From an uncultured Clostridia bacterium (lineage in GTDB: Bacteria; Bacillota; Clostridia; UBA1381): a DNA stretch of 64,000 nucleotides. Position 1 is the stretch's first letter. Each line of letters starts with the position of its first letter. The stretch lies in NCBI GenBank assembly GCA_934454145.1, contig CAKSFT010000001.1, positions 186,001 through 250,000 of the forward strand, in the 5' to 3' direction. Under the pieces are notes generated by a model. That model was not told where the DNA came from and made no database searches. It saw nothing but the letters and a program-made list of their open reading frames with translations. Positions 46,333 to 56,022 of the stretch are shown piece by piece. Both the position numbers and the translations under genes were made by a program.

Positions 46333-47016
46333 ATGAAAAAATATTTACCAATTTTAAAAAAATGCCCGTTGTTTCATCACCTTGCGGACGATGACATACT
46401 GTCGGCATTAAGCTGCATAAATGCAAAATTATATAAAAAGCAAGGCGGAGAATATATATTCTGCCCCGGCGACACGGCAAAATCCATGGGGATAGTCCTT
46501 TCCGGTTCGCTTCTTGTCATGCAGGAGGATATCTGGGGACACAGAAACATAATTTCAAAAATCACCCCAGGAGGACTTTTTGCAGAACCTTTTGCGGTTC
46601 TGCCGGGCGCTGTGATGAACATTGGCGTCCTTGCCGAAAAGAACACCGAATTCTTGTTTCCCGACATGTCAAAAATCATGTCCCTGTGCCCCAACACCTG
46701 TCCGCATCACAGCCAAATCATAAACAATCTCATACAGATTCTGTCGCAAAAAATTTTGTTTTTCAATGACAAAATAACGCACATGAGCAAAAGAACCACG
46801 CGAGAAAAACTTCTTTCTTACCTTTCCGCAGAGTCCGTGCGCCAAGGAAGCTTATCCTTCGACATACCGTACAACCGTCAACAGCTGGCGGATTTTTTGG
46901 CAGTGGAACGCTCTGCCATGTCTTTCGAACTCTCAAAGCTTCAAAAAGACGGTCTGCTTACCACCAAACGCAATCATTTTGTTCTGTCCGCCAAAAACAG
47001 CCCCGATAGCCTATAG
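46333..47016 (+). CDS. Crp/Fnr-family transcriptional regulator
   Basis: 227 residues, start preceded by AGGAGAAAAT. N-terminal cyclic-nucleotide-binding fold (about 1-140; EYIFCPGDTAKSMGIVLSGS, ISKITPGGLFAEPFAVLPGA), dimer helix near 120-145, and a C-terminal winged HTH (about 150-215) with the recognition stretch YNRQQLADFLAVERSAMSFE. The Arg/Ser pair that binds cAMP in Crp is not evident, and no N-terminal Cys cluster as in Fnr is present, so the signal is unknown. Likely regulates the adjacent 4Fe-4S gene and itself. Its stop overlaps the convergent gene by 6 bases. Confidence 0.93.
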   Translation: MKKYLPILKKCPLFHHLADDDILSALSCINAKLYKKQGGEYIFCPGDTAKSMGIVLSGSLLVMQEDIWGHRNIISKITPGGLFAEPFAVLPGAVMNIGVLAEKNTEFLFPDMSKIMSLCPNTCPHHSQIINNLIQILSQKILFFNDKITHMSKRTTREKLLSYLSAESVRQGSLSFDIPYNRQQLADFLAVERSAMSFELSKLQKDGLLTTKRNHFVLSAKNSPDSL

Positions 47017-47763
47017 CTGCATCTCGGTGAGATTTTTCCAGAATCTTTTCGGCATGTGGGAGCAGCGGCATTTTTCGTTGTGCCGTTCCTTGATTTCTAT
47101 GGAATCATAAAACTGTTTCCACAGTCCGCGATACTGCTGCTCCTCTTCGGAATATTTTAAAACCGGCAAGGTGTCGGTGTCTGCCATATAACATTCGCCA
47201 TTATATACCAGTGCAATTTTCCGCCTTGTGTCGTGGATTATCCACGGCATAGCCTGGAACCGCCGCGCAAAATGCTCCCCAATCAGGGGGAGCACATTGC
47301 ACTCAGGCTCAATCTCACTGAAATACACACCGCCCTCCAGTTGCGAAAATCTTACAAATTCTATAAACATGTGTGCCTCATTTTTTGTCCTCCGCACGGC
47401 GTTGTGCACAGATGAAACACACTCTTCCGCCAGGTACAAATCCACATTTTTCCCCGCCCGAAAGCCTGCTCTTATATATTCCAGACACATTTTTTCTTTT
47501 CCTTTACAGTCGGAAAGATACGTACAATAAACATTCCTCCACGCCGCATAAGATATCTTTCTGCATATTGCAGACGAAACCCGTTCTGCCTTTTTGCTGT
47601 CTGTGCTCACCTTTACATAGCGGCAAAACAATTCCTCCTGGACATTGTTTTCCTCCTCTATTTTCATCGGGTTTTCATGATTATAATAGCAATCGAAAAC
47701 CACGCTCATCAGCCCCTCAAAGCTTCCGTCATATAGATAAATCACATCTCTCCCGTCAAACAT
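47011..47763 (-). CDS. TIGR03915-type (DUF4130) protein, partner of radical SAM repair protein
   Basis: 250 residues from the ATG at 47763 (GGGAGG about 10 bases upstream). The N-terminus VIYLYDGSFEGLMSVVFDCY and the HNAVRRTKNEAHMFIEFVRF and HFARRFQAMPWIIHDTRRKI passages are characteristic of the family always found beside the TIGR03916 radical SAM protein; the C-terminal part is related to uracil-DNA-glycosylase-linked proteins. A role in DNA repair or modification is predicted from that pairing. Its first 22 bases overlap the end of the radical SAM gene, so the two are translationally coupled. Confidence 0.88.
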   Translation of the reverse strand: MFDGRDVIYLYDGSFEGLMSVVFDCYYNHENPMKIEEENNVQEELFCRYVKVSTDSKKAERVSSAICRKISYAAWRNVYCTYLSDCKGKEKMCLEYIRAGFRAGKNVDLYLAEECVSSVHNAVRRTKNEAHMFIEFVRFSQLEGGVYFSEIEPECNVLPLIGEHFARRFQAMPWIIHDTRRKIALVYNGECYMADTDTLPVLKYSEEEQQYRGLWKQFYDSIEIKERHNEKCRCSHMPKRFWKNLTEMQL

Positions 47764-49022
47764 TTTATGCTGTCCTCCCTTGTCGGGCACATATCCTCAA
47801 ATGACATCTGTCCATAAAGTGCATTGTTGTCGCATAGCAAAAGCGGTGTTATCAGTTCTTCTCTTATCCACAAATTGTCGTATGTTTTTCCTCCGCAGGT
47901 GATAAAATATCTTGCCCGTTTCAGCGATACCCTCATCTTTTTCAAATCCTCAAACCTCAGACGCGTGACGCGCCTCGCACGCACGATTTTTCTTACACTG
48001 CGCAGCCCCAGCCCCGGCACGCGCAAAAGCATCTCATACGGCGCACGGTTTATCTCGACAGGGAACAGCTCTTTGTGGCGCAGTGCCCAATCACACTTCG
48101 GGTCAACCATGCTGTTAAAGTTCGGCGCGTCATCACCCAAAAGTTCTTCTGCGCAAAATCCATAATATCTTAGCAGCCAGTCTGCCTGATAAAGCCTGTG
48201 CTCCCTCAAAAGCGGCGGCGCACTCACCGGCAAATGCGGATTTGTGCCTATCGGCACATATGCCGAATAGTACACCCTCTTCAGTGAATAGCGCTTATAC
48301 AAATTCTCCGACAAGGTTATGATTTTTTTGTCCGTTTCCGGGGTCGCACCGATAATCATTTGCGTACTTTGCCCCGCGGGCGAAAATTCCGGTGCATGCC
48401 GATAAAGTGTCAATTCTTCTTTGTTCTGTGCAATTGCCCCCGCAATCCTCCCCATAGGCGCAAGGATTGCCTTTTTGTTCTTTTGCGGTGCAAATTTCTG
48501 CAAAGAATCGTTGCTTGGCAGTTCAATGTTAACGCTCATTCTGTCCGCCAAAAGCCCCAGCCTTTCCACAAGTTCCGCCGAGGCACCCGGTATGGTTTTC
48601 GCATGGATATACCCGTTGAACCTGTATTCTTCGCGCAGTATGCGCAGACATTCAATAAGCATTTCCATTGTATGGTCAGGAGAAACGACAACCGCCGAGC
48701 TCAAAAATAATCCTTCGATGTAATTTCTTTTATAAAAGTTAATTGTCAGTTCTGCCACCTCTCTCGGCGCAAATGCGGCACGCGGCACATCATTTGATGA
48801 ACGGTTTATGCAATACTGGCAGTCGTACATACATCGGTTTGTAAGCAGAACCTTCAAAAGCGAAATGCATCTTCCGTCCCCGGCAAAGCTGTGACATATC
48901 CCCGCAACCGCGCCGTTTCCAATTCCTCCGGGCACATTTTTTCTTTTTGAACCGCTTGACGAGCAAGACGCGTCATATTTTGCGCTGTCGGCAAGTATCT
49001 TTAGCTTCTCCATGAGTTCCAT
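47742..49022 (-). CDS. Putative DNA repair/modification radical SAM protein (TIGR03916 type)
   Basis: 426 residues. The radical SAM cluster motif is LLTNRCMYDCQYCINRSS (CxxxCxxC), followed by barrel motifs (FNGYIHAKTIPGASAELVER, RMSVNIELPS). The C-terminal ~110 residues contain a helix-hairpin-helix element, LRVPGLGLRSVRKIVRARRV, that binds DNA. This domain order is that of the putative DNA modification/repair family distantly like spore photoproduct lyase. GGAG is 10 bases before the ATG. The promoter carries a LexA-like palindrome, which agrees with a DNA-damage role. Confidence 0.92.
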   Translation of the reverse strand: MELMEKLKILADSAKYDASCSSSGSKRKNVPGGIGNGAVAGICHSFAGDGRCISLLKVLLTNRCMYDCQYCINRSSNDVPRAAFAPREVAELTINFYKRNYIEGLFLSSAVVVSPDHTMEMLIECLRILREEYRFNGYIHAKTIPGASAELVERLGLLADRMSVNIELPSNDSLQKFAPQKNKKAILAPMGRIAGAIAQNKEELTLYRHAPEFSPAGQSTQMIIGATPETDKKIITLSENLYKRYSLKRVYYSAYVPIGTNPHLPVSAPPLLREHRLYQADWLLRYYGFCAEELLGDDAPNFNSMVDPKCDWALRHKELFPVEINRAPYEMLLRVPGLGLRSVRKIVRARRVTRLRFEDLKKMRVSLKRARYFITCGGKTYDNLWIREELITPLLLCDNNALYGQMSFEDMCPTREDSIKCLTGEM

Positions 49023-49058
49023 ATCCGTTCATCTCCTCTTTTTGCAACTGTTTATTAC

Positions 49059-49087
49059 ATTATATCACTCAAACATATGTTTGTCAA
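49059..49087 (-). promoter_or_regulatory. Consensus promoter with embedded LexA-like box
   Basis: TTGACA (49087-49082), 17 bases, TATAAT (49064-49059). Between and overlapping them is the perfect palindrome CAAACATATGTTTG (49070-49083), which differs from the Firmicute LexA box CGAACATATGTTCG at one position in each half. Confidence 0.7.
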
Positions 49088-49136
49088 GAGGGCAAAAAAA
49101 TTTTACATATAAAAATCCGAAAAAATTCATGTGTGC

Positions 49137-49142
49137 TATGAT
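49137..49142 (+). promoter_or_regulatory. Possible extended -10 for the island operon
   Basis: TGC then TATGAT, 70 bases before the 122-residue gene; no matching -35 is seen. Weak call. Confidence 0.3.
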
Positions 49143-49211
49143 ATAACCATAGAAACAATCCGGTGAAAAAATATTTATACCGAAGACCGGACGGCAGGAG
49201 GGAGAAAAACT

Positions 49212-49580
49212 ATGGAAATAATGATATACACAAAATGCAAACCCTGGAAAAAGCTGGACAAAAGAGACAAAAAATCCGTAATAACAAATCTCAGCAAGCT
49301 TGCGGCAAAAATCGAGTCGTACAACTGCGACATAAACAGAATCTTTAATGCCGACAGCATTACATACGACCGGATTAATGATTCAATATTTATCTGCAAG
49401 GCACATTCGGCAGACAACAAACAACTGCGCGTGGTTTATGGCATCGTCAAGAAGGAAAACAACGATGCACTGTGCATGATTGACTTCACCTTCAAAAAGA
49501 AAAACAACAAGGAATACATCTCGGAATTTGCCAAGTACAAGGACACAAAAATTGAGTCTTTGACCTTTGAAACAGCATAA
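49212..49580 (+). CDS. Small protein of unknown function, first gene of the kinase/RyR locus
   Basis: 122 residues, strong site GGAGGG 9 bases before the ATG. Lys-rich, alpha/beta: helices at 10-40 (KPWKKLDKRDKKSVITNLSK), then strands (DRINDSIFICKAHSADNKQL, RVVYGIVKKENNDALCMIDF). The small size and the LRVVYGIV strand are faintly like RelE/HigB-type toxins, but no catalytic residues can be named, so this is not an assignment. It lies 78 bases before the helical protein and in the same direction as the kinase, and I treat it as part of the locus. Confidence 0.7.
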   Translation: MEIMIYTKCKPWKKLDKRDKKSVITNLSKLAAKIESYNCDINRIFNADSITYDRINDSIFICKAHSADNKQLRVVYGIVKKENNDALCMIDFTFKKKNNKEYISEFAKYKDTKIESLTFETA

Positions 49581-49589
49581 AATACGCTG

Positions 49590-49618
49590 TTGAAATTTTT
49601 TGCGGTATGTGATATACT
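49590..49618 (+). promoter_or_regulatory. Promoter of the helical protein and kinase genes
   Basis: TTGAAA, 17 bases, TATACT, about 40 bases before the ATG at 49659. Gives the main genes a promoter of their own. Confidence 0.6.
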
Positions 49619-49658
49619 AAAAAAAAGAAATTTCACCCCAAAAAAGGAAGTGTTGTTC

Positions 49659-52034
49659 ATGAATCCGGGCTATACAGAAAAAATGCAAAATCTTGTCGAT
49701 ACACACTCGGCATGGGAGTTGAACTTAAGCATAAGAAACCAAGCACGGGAGCTGAGAGAACAGGTTCTTTTGCTGAAAGGCGATTCGTCCTATAAACAGC
49801 GTCTGAAGGAACTGAAAAACTTGTGTAAAGAATGGGGTGTTGACACCGAAAAATTTCTTGAGGACAAAACGGTGATTTCTGAATTTCCGTCGCCCAAGGA
49901 ACAAAAAATAAAACTTGTGAGTCAGTTGTATGAGCTGTACAAAAATGCCTACAGTTCTGCCGATTTTCTTGGGCGTGCTACAGATACGCTGGCAGATGAT
50001 GATTTGAAAACCATTTCTCTGCGGCTCACGATTTTGAAACAATTTGTGCGATACACCGACATTGACCGGGATTTTTTTGAAAGATGCCTCTTGAACTGTG
50101 CCGAACTCAAAAAGGATTATGACGCAAAAACAGAACTGATTATCAGCAGACTGTCAGATGACATTTTCTCACAAAACGGAGTCGGGGCAACCGCCCCTGA
50201 CACGCTGAAAAAAATCCTGAATGCAGTTTCCAAAAAGATGCCCGGCTTGCAGTTTTCCGAAACCGACCGAAAAAATTTGGCAGAAAATAAAAATCTGAAA
50301 AAACAATGCAGCGAAGCTGCACAGTTCATAGCCGACGGTCACAGCGTGGCAGATGTACTGAAAAAAATAACAGACTGCCCCGCGGCGACAGAGGGCGAGG
50401 ACGGCGAAGAGTTTCTTTCCGACATCAAGGCGGCGGTGAGAAGGGCAGCACAGGAGATTCCGCTTGAGGGCACAAAAAAAATAAGCTGGTATCAATATAT
50501 ACATAAAAAGACAATGGGAAAATCGCCGCTTGGGGCTTTGGTTATAACGCTGTCAGAGATTGATAATCTTGAAGCCTTGTGCGGCATCGGCTTTGTGCCC
50601 GACAGTGAGTGTACAGCATTTGTGAGTGAAAAATATGAAAAATTCAGAAAAAATCGAGAAAATACAACTCCCCTTTCCGAAGGCACCCGGCTGATAAAGG
50701 ATTATTGCGGCGAGCTGATAAAGATTTATAAAAAAATAACAGACAACAACCCGGGTGAATGTGAATACAGCGACGGCACAAAAGAATTTAAGAGCAGAAT
50801 GAAAACACAAAAGGGAAAGAATGTCGTAAGCATTGCAGAATCACAGCTTTTCAACTCATGCACAAAGGTGTTGACACATTTGTATGCCTCTCTGAATACG
50901 GAAAAGTATACCGTCAATTCCAAAACCGGTAAGGATTATCTAAACGACCAACTCCGTGAATACAAACCTTGCAGTCTGCTGTCGGACTGTGACGCTTTTG
51001 CGCGCGGAGTCTTGTGGGAACAGGTCATTGGGGTTGATTTCTTTTTTCGTTATGCGATTGTTTTCGGCATGAAATATTTTGCGGGCAGTACACAGACGGG
51101 CTTGCAGGAAAATGACCCAAGGGACATAGAAAAACTTTTCAGCGATTATTACAGTGAAAATCTTGTCGGCTATTTCGGCATTGGCGACACACCGGGGCCG
51201 GAACGCATAAATTACAAAAATTTTTCACAGCTCATATATCTGCGCGTCCTCTGTGATGACACGCTTGAAACACCTCAGCAAAAGCTTGACGCGGCGGAAA
51301 GAATCAGCACAGAATGTATCAAAAAAAGCAAAGAAGAGAAACAATGTGATGTAAAAAGCGTTTATAAAGATGATGACATAACAGCTAAGTATAAAACCGA
51401 TTTTATCGGCAAACTGTTAAAATTGTCCGAAGATGAGTTTATCACATATCTGTCGAAGAACTTTGCCATGCCGCGAAAGGACACACCGGGTCTTGGAATA
51501 ATGTCATATGCGGCAAACACGGTGAGCGCCGAAAAGGAATATAAAGCCTTGCTTGAAAAACTGGAAGAAATCTCCGAATATGACAATAATGGCGAAGTCG
51601 GCACGGACAAAAATCGGCAAGAAGTAATGTTTCGGAAAGAAATGACAGAATACAACAACTTTCTGCGTTGTGATAACCTATACAAATATATTAAAAAAAC
51701 ATATAAGGAATCCGACAACGATTTTGTCAAAACCATTGACAAAATGAAAAAGAGAATGAACATCTTCACGCAAGACTATAAAAACTGCAAAAATGTCACA
51801 AGAACAAGACTTATAGCGCTTTATTGCTGTTATTTTGCTTTCCGGGCAGTAATAATAAACATAGATCGTTATGATGATTTCGGTGATGTCCTGGAAAACC
51901 TTCGCGGGGTGTACTGCGATGACGGGCTTGACAGCATTCTGGGAAGAGCGGGCTACCGCAAGCTGAGCGAAAAAAACCTTTTTGACATGTATGCCGTTTA
52001 TACCACATGCATGCAAGTGTTTGACATGTTTTAA
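49659..52034 (+). CDS. Large helical protein of unknown function, kinase-locus partner
   Basis: 791 residues from the ATG at 49659 (AAGGAAG 8 bases upstream). Almost entirely predicted alpha-helix, soluble, no signal peptide or membrane segment, with repeated amphipathic helices (RNQARELREQVLLLKGDSSY, LKTISLRLTILKQFVRYTDI, AALYCCYF-like segments near the end). A Cys-containing stretch near 260 and a Gly/Asp/Pro-rich loop (FGIGDTPGPERINYKNFSQL) interrupt it. I recognise no family. It is 24 bases before the Ser/Thr kinase, so substrate, adaptor or effector of that kinase is the simplest reading; inference from position alone. Confidence 0.85.
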   Translation: MNPGYTEKMQNLVDTHSAWELNLSIRNQARELREQVLLLKGDSSYKQRLKELKNLCKEWGVDTEKFLEDKTVISEFPSPKEQKIKLVSQLYELYKNAYSSADFLGRATDTLADDDLKTISLRLTILKQFVRYTDIDRDFFERCLLNCAELKKDYDAKTELIISRLSDDIFSQNGVGATAPDTLKKILNAVSKKMPGLQFSETDRKNLAENKNLKKQCSEAAQFIADGHSVADVLKKITDCPAATEGEDGEEFLSDIKAAVRRAAQEIPLEGTKKISWYQYIHKKTMGKSPLGALVITLSEIDNLEALCGIGFVPDSECTAFVSEKYEKFRKNRENTTPLSEGTRLIKDYCGELIKIYKKITDNNPGECEYSDGTKEFKSRMKTQKGKNVVSIAESQLFNSCTKVLTHLYASLNTEKYTVNSKTGKDYLNDQLREYKPCSLLSDCDAFARGVLWEQVIGVDFFFRYAIVFGMKYFAGSTQTGLQENDPRDIEKLFSDYYSENLVGYFGIGDTPGPERINYKNFSQLIYLRVLCDDTLETPQQKLDAAERISTECIKKSKEEKQCDVKSVYKDDDITAKYKTDFIGKLLKLSEDEFITYLSKNFAMPRKDTPGLGIMSYAANTVSAEKEYKALLEKLEEISEYDNNGEVGTDKNRQEVMFRKEMTEYNNFLRCDNLYKYIKKTYKESDNDFVKTIDKMKKRMNIFTQDYKNCKNVTRTRLIALYCCYFAFRAVIINIDRYDDFGDVLENLRGVYCDDGLDSILGRAGYRKLSEKNLFDMYAVYTTCMQVFDMF

Positions 52035-52058
52035 AATAACCAAAAAGGAGAGATGATT

Positions 52059-55000
52059 TTGGCAAGAAAAATCCTCAGAGGCGGAGATATAATTGAACTT
52101 TCGGGACAAGAAGGCACAAAAATCGGCAAGTGGCAGATTACCGATGCGGAAGAACCGAAGGAAGGCGGCTCTTCCGTATGTTATTCAGCTGTGCACTGCG
52201 GCATACAGGGCAGACTCAAAGAATTTTGTCCTTTTGATGACGATTTGATGGAATTTTCAAGAGATGCGGATAATCAGCTTGTGGCGAAGAGTGTGGAAGG
52301 CAAAATAAAATTCAATGAAATGAAGAAAGATTTCATCAGGAATTATCTTACCTTGCAGCAAATAAAGCTGGAAGATTATGACAACACCGTGCTGAACAAC
52401 TATATGCCCGTGAGTGAAATTTTATACGGAAAACCCCAAAACGGGGGCGGCTCTGTATACATATGGACCCAAGACGACAAAGCCGGAATCACAATTGATG
52501 AATATTTTAAAAATGTCAGCCGCTCCTTCAGGCAGAACGCAGATTCGGAGCTTTATAGGATTCTATGCATCATGTCCTCGCTGACGGATTTTGTGAAGGC
52601 TCTGCATTACGGCGGATTTGTCCATCTTGACATAAAGCCATCAAACTTCCTTCTGCCGTACAACGGCGACAGGGATATAAACGAAAATGCAATATCCGCA
52701 TTTGACATCAATTCCCTCCGCCACATTGACTGCCGCCTTCCGCAGGAATTTTCGGGGACGCGCGGTTTTTCCGCGCCCGAGTGCGAAAGAGGACAGGGAA
52801 ACGACTTGTCGGACATATATTCCATCGGCGCAAGCCTGTTTTACGGGATATGCCTTGTGCCCTCCTCCGACGGCATGGCAAATCTCAAATACACAGGAGA
52901 CTTCCAAAACATTGCCGGATTTATCAAAAATTCATATCTTATCCAATCGCTGAAAAGCAGCAGAAAGCCGTATATCGAGAGTGGTTTGGAAAACATTCTT
53001 CAAAAATGTCTGCATAAAAACCCAAGAAAAAGATATATAAGCGCAAAGTATTTGCAGAATGATTTGAAAAAGCTGATTGTTGAGGCGGCAGTGTATGTCA
53101 AATCCGAAAACCTGGACGCCGGAAAAGAACTGGCAATTGTCGAGAAAGAAGAAAAATCCGAAAATGTGAAAAATGCCATAAGCAATCTGCTCTTTGAAAG
53201 ACCGATATACAGCTTTTGCAAAGACAAAGAGCTGAATGTGCTTGTCATCGGAATCGGAAACTATGGGCAGACATTTTTGGACTTGTGCCTGCAAGCAGGA
53301 CAAATGTACGGATACAATCTCAGAATCAGCGCATATTCCGACAATGCGGCAATGGACAAAAAAATATACCTTTCCACAAGACCGTGGCTCGGGCGTTATG
53401 TCAGCATAGACGGCAGAAAAACCGGGCTTGACTACGGCAGTCTGACTTTTTCGGACATCTCCGAGGCCGGCGAGGCGTTTTGCGCCAAAGAGGACAACAA
53501 AAAAACCGTGCAAAAACTGCTGGAATCCCAAAACATGCCGACATATGTTTTTATAGCCCTGGGTGACGACGAGCTGAACGCCGTCGCCGCCGCGGATTTT
53601 GCGGATATTTATGAGAAATACGGAATTTGCGGTGCAGTGAATTTTGCGGTGCAGTCACCGGGGAATTACAAAAAGGGCACACCCGTCTGCATCTCGGGCT
53701 CCTCTGTTTGTGCACAGCTTGAAAAAATGGCATTCAATGTACACCTGACGTGGGCCGGGGAAAGAAACCCCGACATTGCGGAACAAAAGAAAAAATTCAA
53801 AGACCCGTATTATTACAACTCATCGGTTTCCAATGCCCTCTCGGTCAGGTACAAGTTGAAAAACGCCGGGGCAGATATGGACAGCACAGAGCACGCGGCA
53901 GAAATGTTTGCCGGGATAATCGGCAAAGACAGGGTTTTGTACAACGGGCTGGCGGAGGCAGAACACAGGCGCTGGATTGTGGAAAAGGTGTGCCGGGGCT
54001 GGCGCGGCGTGGAAGACGGCGAATTTGACACCTTTTTTGAAAATGTCCTGAAGCGCGCCGAAGTGAAGGACAGAAAAAGAAAAATCCATCACTGCATTGT
54101 GCCCATTATTCCCGACACGGAATTTGATAATTTGTTTTATGAAAACGAACAGGTAAAAAAAGAGGCATGGGACAACTATAGCGCCAAGCTTTCATATAAA
54201 CTCGGGCTTAACAGGCTTTCCGTAAAGCTGCACAGGCGTTTTTACAGCGAGGCCATAAAGCTGACAGGACTCAAAAGAAACCCAGAGGAATTTGACGATT
54301 TGCGAAAAATTGAAAATACACTCTCCGAAGTGCCCGAGGCAAGAATATTGATTGACCGATACAAAATCTGCATAAAAAAGATTCTCTCAAGAGAACATTG
54401 CGGAAGCAGTGATTTGAAATCCATCGCAGAAGAATTGAAGAACCTTGTCCCCAAGGGGAGCTTTGCCCAAAACATCATCAACGGCTCGGCAAAAAACATA
54501 GAAAAAGAACTCTTCCCCGTGATTGAAAGCAGTCTGTACCGCGACTATAAAAAATATGACGAGAATCTCGTCAAAAATGTTCCTTTTATATGCACATACA
54601 AAGCGGCGCCAAACATGATAATGTTTTTTGAAAACGGGAATTGTCCTTTTGACAATGTGACCGCGGCGTCCGTAATCAAACCCGGGGCTTTGACATATAT
54701 ATGCAGAATTGAGCAGGAAAAGGACATTGATACCCTTGCACAAAACATAAGAAAAGTCCAAAAGTATTTTGCGGCAAGACACATGAATTGCGACGTCAGA
54801 CTTTTTGTCCTGAACAGACTCGGCAAAGAAAGCGCAAAAACAACGGAAAAGACATTTTCCGCCAGCGGACTGAAATGCACCGCAGTTTTTTGCCGCGACG
54901 AAAAAGCTGAATTTGACGCTGCAACGGGTTTCCTTGCCGAAGAAGAATCAAAAGCATATACCATTTTCAACAATGAAAACGGCTTTTTTGACAAAGACAC

Positions 55001-56018
55001 CTTTCTTCAAAAATTCGGCAAAATGGCATATTGCGAATTTTGCGAACAGACACTGCTCTTTAAAAACACGGCAAGATGTGATTATCTTAAATATATAAAT
55101 GACCGTTCTTACCTCAGGGTGAGCGACGTAACTGCATTTGCAGAAGTTTCCTGTGAAAGGTCTGCCTACCCCGAGTACGCTGATGATTACGAAAAATTGT
55201 GGGAAATCTATAAAGGATGCTACCTCCCCGAAAATAAAATAACACAAGGGGCAAAAAACTGGGAAAGCCTTTGCAAAGCCTTGGCAAACCACCCCTCAAA
55301 AACCGTGTGTGCAAATCCGGCTGACAAAAGCGACAGACAATACAGCTGTTATTTCCCCGGATTTTGCTTTGCGGCGCTGAACGAGGTTTTGGCACAGTTA
55401 AAAAAATATAATGCCGTAAAAGCGGAGTCGTACATAACTTTTGTAGCCTCGGACTCGTGCAAAGCGGAAATTTTGGAAAACTTTGACATAAACGGCGTGA
55501 TGCACTTCCTTATGCAATATCCGCATATGTTAAACAAAGAGTCGGTCAAGGTCAGCTTTTCCGACACCAAACTGACAATAGAGCTTGACAGTCCGGTTGT
55601 GGAAAATCTCTGCATCGACACATATGTTTTGCCGCTTTTGCAAAAAATGGAGGAATACGGGTATATAAACTGTCTGAAAGAGCATGGCGGCATGGTCAGC
55701 TTTGTGTATGCTTCAAACAGGATAAAAAAACTTATGCACAACACAGAAAATATTGCTAAGATTTATCTTTATTATAAATTAAACGATTGCTTTGACGATG
55801 TGGTTTTTGCCGCCGAGCTGACCCCGGCAGAGGGCGGAAAACCGCTGTCTTTGGACTTCATCGGCTGCACAGGATTTGATATATTTCTTATAAAGTGGGG
55901 CTGTGCGGAGGGTATGCATAGCTTTGCAAAACAATTCGGCAGCCGTTGCAGAAAAACGATAATTACAAACACCGATGACGCGGTAAAAACAGAAAAAATA
56001 ATATTGCAAGGAAGGTGA
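52059..56018 (+). CDS. Ser/Thr kinase - Rossmann (TrkA-N-like) - RyR domain protein with nuclease-like C-terminus
   Basis: 1319 residues from a TTG with AAGGAG 8 bases upstream (an ATG at 52053 is too close to it). Domains: Hanks kinase (about 25-345) with Lys54 in GRLKEFCPFD, catalytic HLDIKPSN (Asp191, Asn196), metal Asp216 in FDINS and a FSAPECERG activation-loop end; a Rossmann domain (about 391-530) with VLVIGIGNYGQTFLDLCLQA; a RyR domain (about 626-700; EAEHRRWIVEKVCRGW, HHCIVPIIPDTEFD); a long helical and alpha/beta part; and a C-terminal segment (1230-1319) whose LDFIGCTGFDIFLIKWG recalls a degenerate PD-(D/E)xK core like that of the DUF1887/Card1 group. The glycine loop is poorly conserved. 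Kinase and RyR calls are firm, the nuclease-like call is weak. Confidence 0.85.
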   Translation: MARKILRGGDIIELSGQEGTKIGKWQITDAEEPKEGGSSVCYSAVHCGIQGRLKEFCPFDDDLMEFSRDADNQLVAKSVEGKIKFNEMKKDFIRNYLTLQQIKLEDYDNTVLNNYMPVSEILYGKPQNGGGSVYIWTQDDKAGITIDEYFKNVSRSFRQNADSELYRILCIMSSLTDFVKALHYGGFVHLDIKPSNFLLPYNGDRDINENAISAFDINSLRHIDCRLPQEFSGTRGFSAPECERGQGNDLSDIYSIGASLFYGICLVPSSDGMANLKYTGDFQNIAGFIKNSYLIQSLKSSRKPYIESGLENILQKCLHKNPRKRYISAKYLQNDLKKLIVEAAVYVKSENLDAGKELAIVEKEEKSENVKNAISNLLFERPIYSFCKDKELNVLVIGIGNYGQTFLDLCLQAGQMYGYNLRISAYSDNAAMDKKIYLSTRPWLGRYVSIDGRKTGLDYGSLTFSDISEAGEAFCAKEDNKKTVQKLLESQNMPTYVFIALGDDELNAVAAADFADIYEKYGICGAVNFAVQSPGNYKKGTPVCISGSSVCAQLEKMAFNVHLTWAGERNPDIAEQKKKFKDPYYYNSSVSNALSVRYKLKNAGADMDSTEHAAEMFAGIIGKDRVLYNGLAEAEHRRWIVEKVCRGWRGVEDGEFDTFFENVLKRAEVKDRKRKIHHCIVPIIPDTEFDNLFYENEQVKKEAWDNYSAKLSYKLGLNRLSVKLHRRFYSEAIKLTGLKRNPEEFDDLRKIENTLSEVPEARILIDRYKICIKKILSREHCGSSDLKSIAEELKNLVPKGSFAQNIINGSAKNIEKELFPVIESSLYRDYKKYDENLVKNVPFICTYKAAPNMIMFFENGNCPFDNVTAASVIKPGALTYICRIEQEKDIDTLAQNIRKVQKYFAARHMNCDVRLFVLNRLGKESAKTTEKTFSASGLKCTAVFCRDEKAEFDAATGFLAEEESKAYTIFNNENGFFDKDTFLQKFGKMAYCEFCEQTLLFKNTARCDYLKYINDRSYLRVSDVTAFAEVSCERSAYPEYADDYEKLWEIYKGCYLPENKITQGAKNWESLCKALANHPSKTVCANPADKSDRQYSCYFPGFCFAALNEVLAQLKKYNAVKAESYITFVASDSCKAEILENFDINGVMHFLMQYPHMLNKESVKVSFSDTKLTIELDSPVVENLCIDTYVLPLLQKMEEYGYINCLKEHGGMVSFVYASNRIKKLMHNTENIAKIYLYYKLNDCFDDVVFAAELTPAEGGKPLSLDFIGCTGFDIFLIKWGCAEGMHSFAKQFGSRCRKTIITNTDDAVKTEKIILQGR

Positions 56019-56022
56019 GTTA

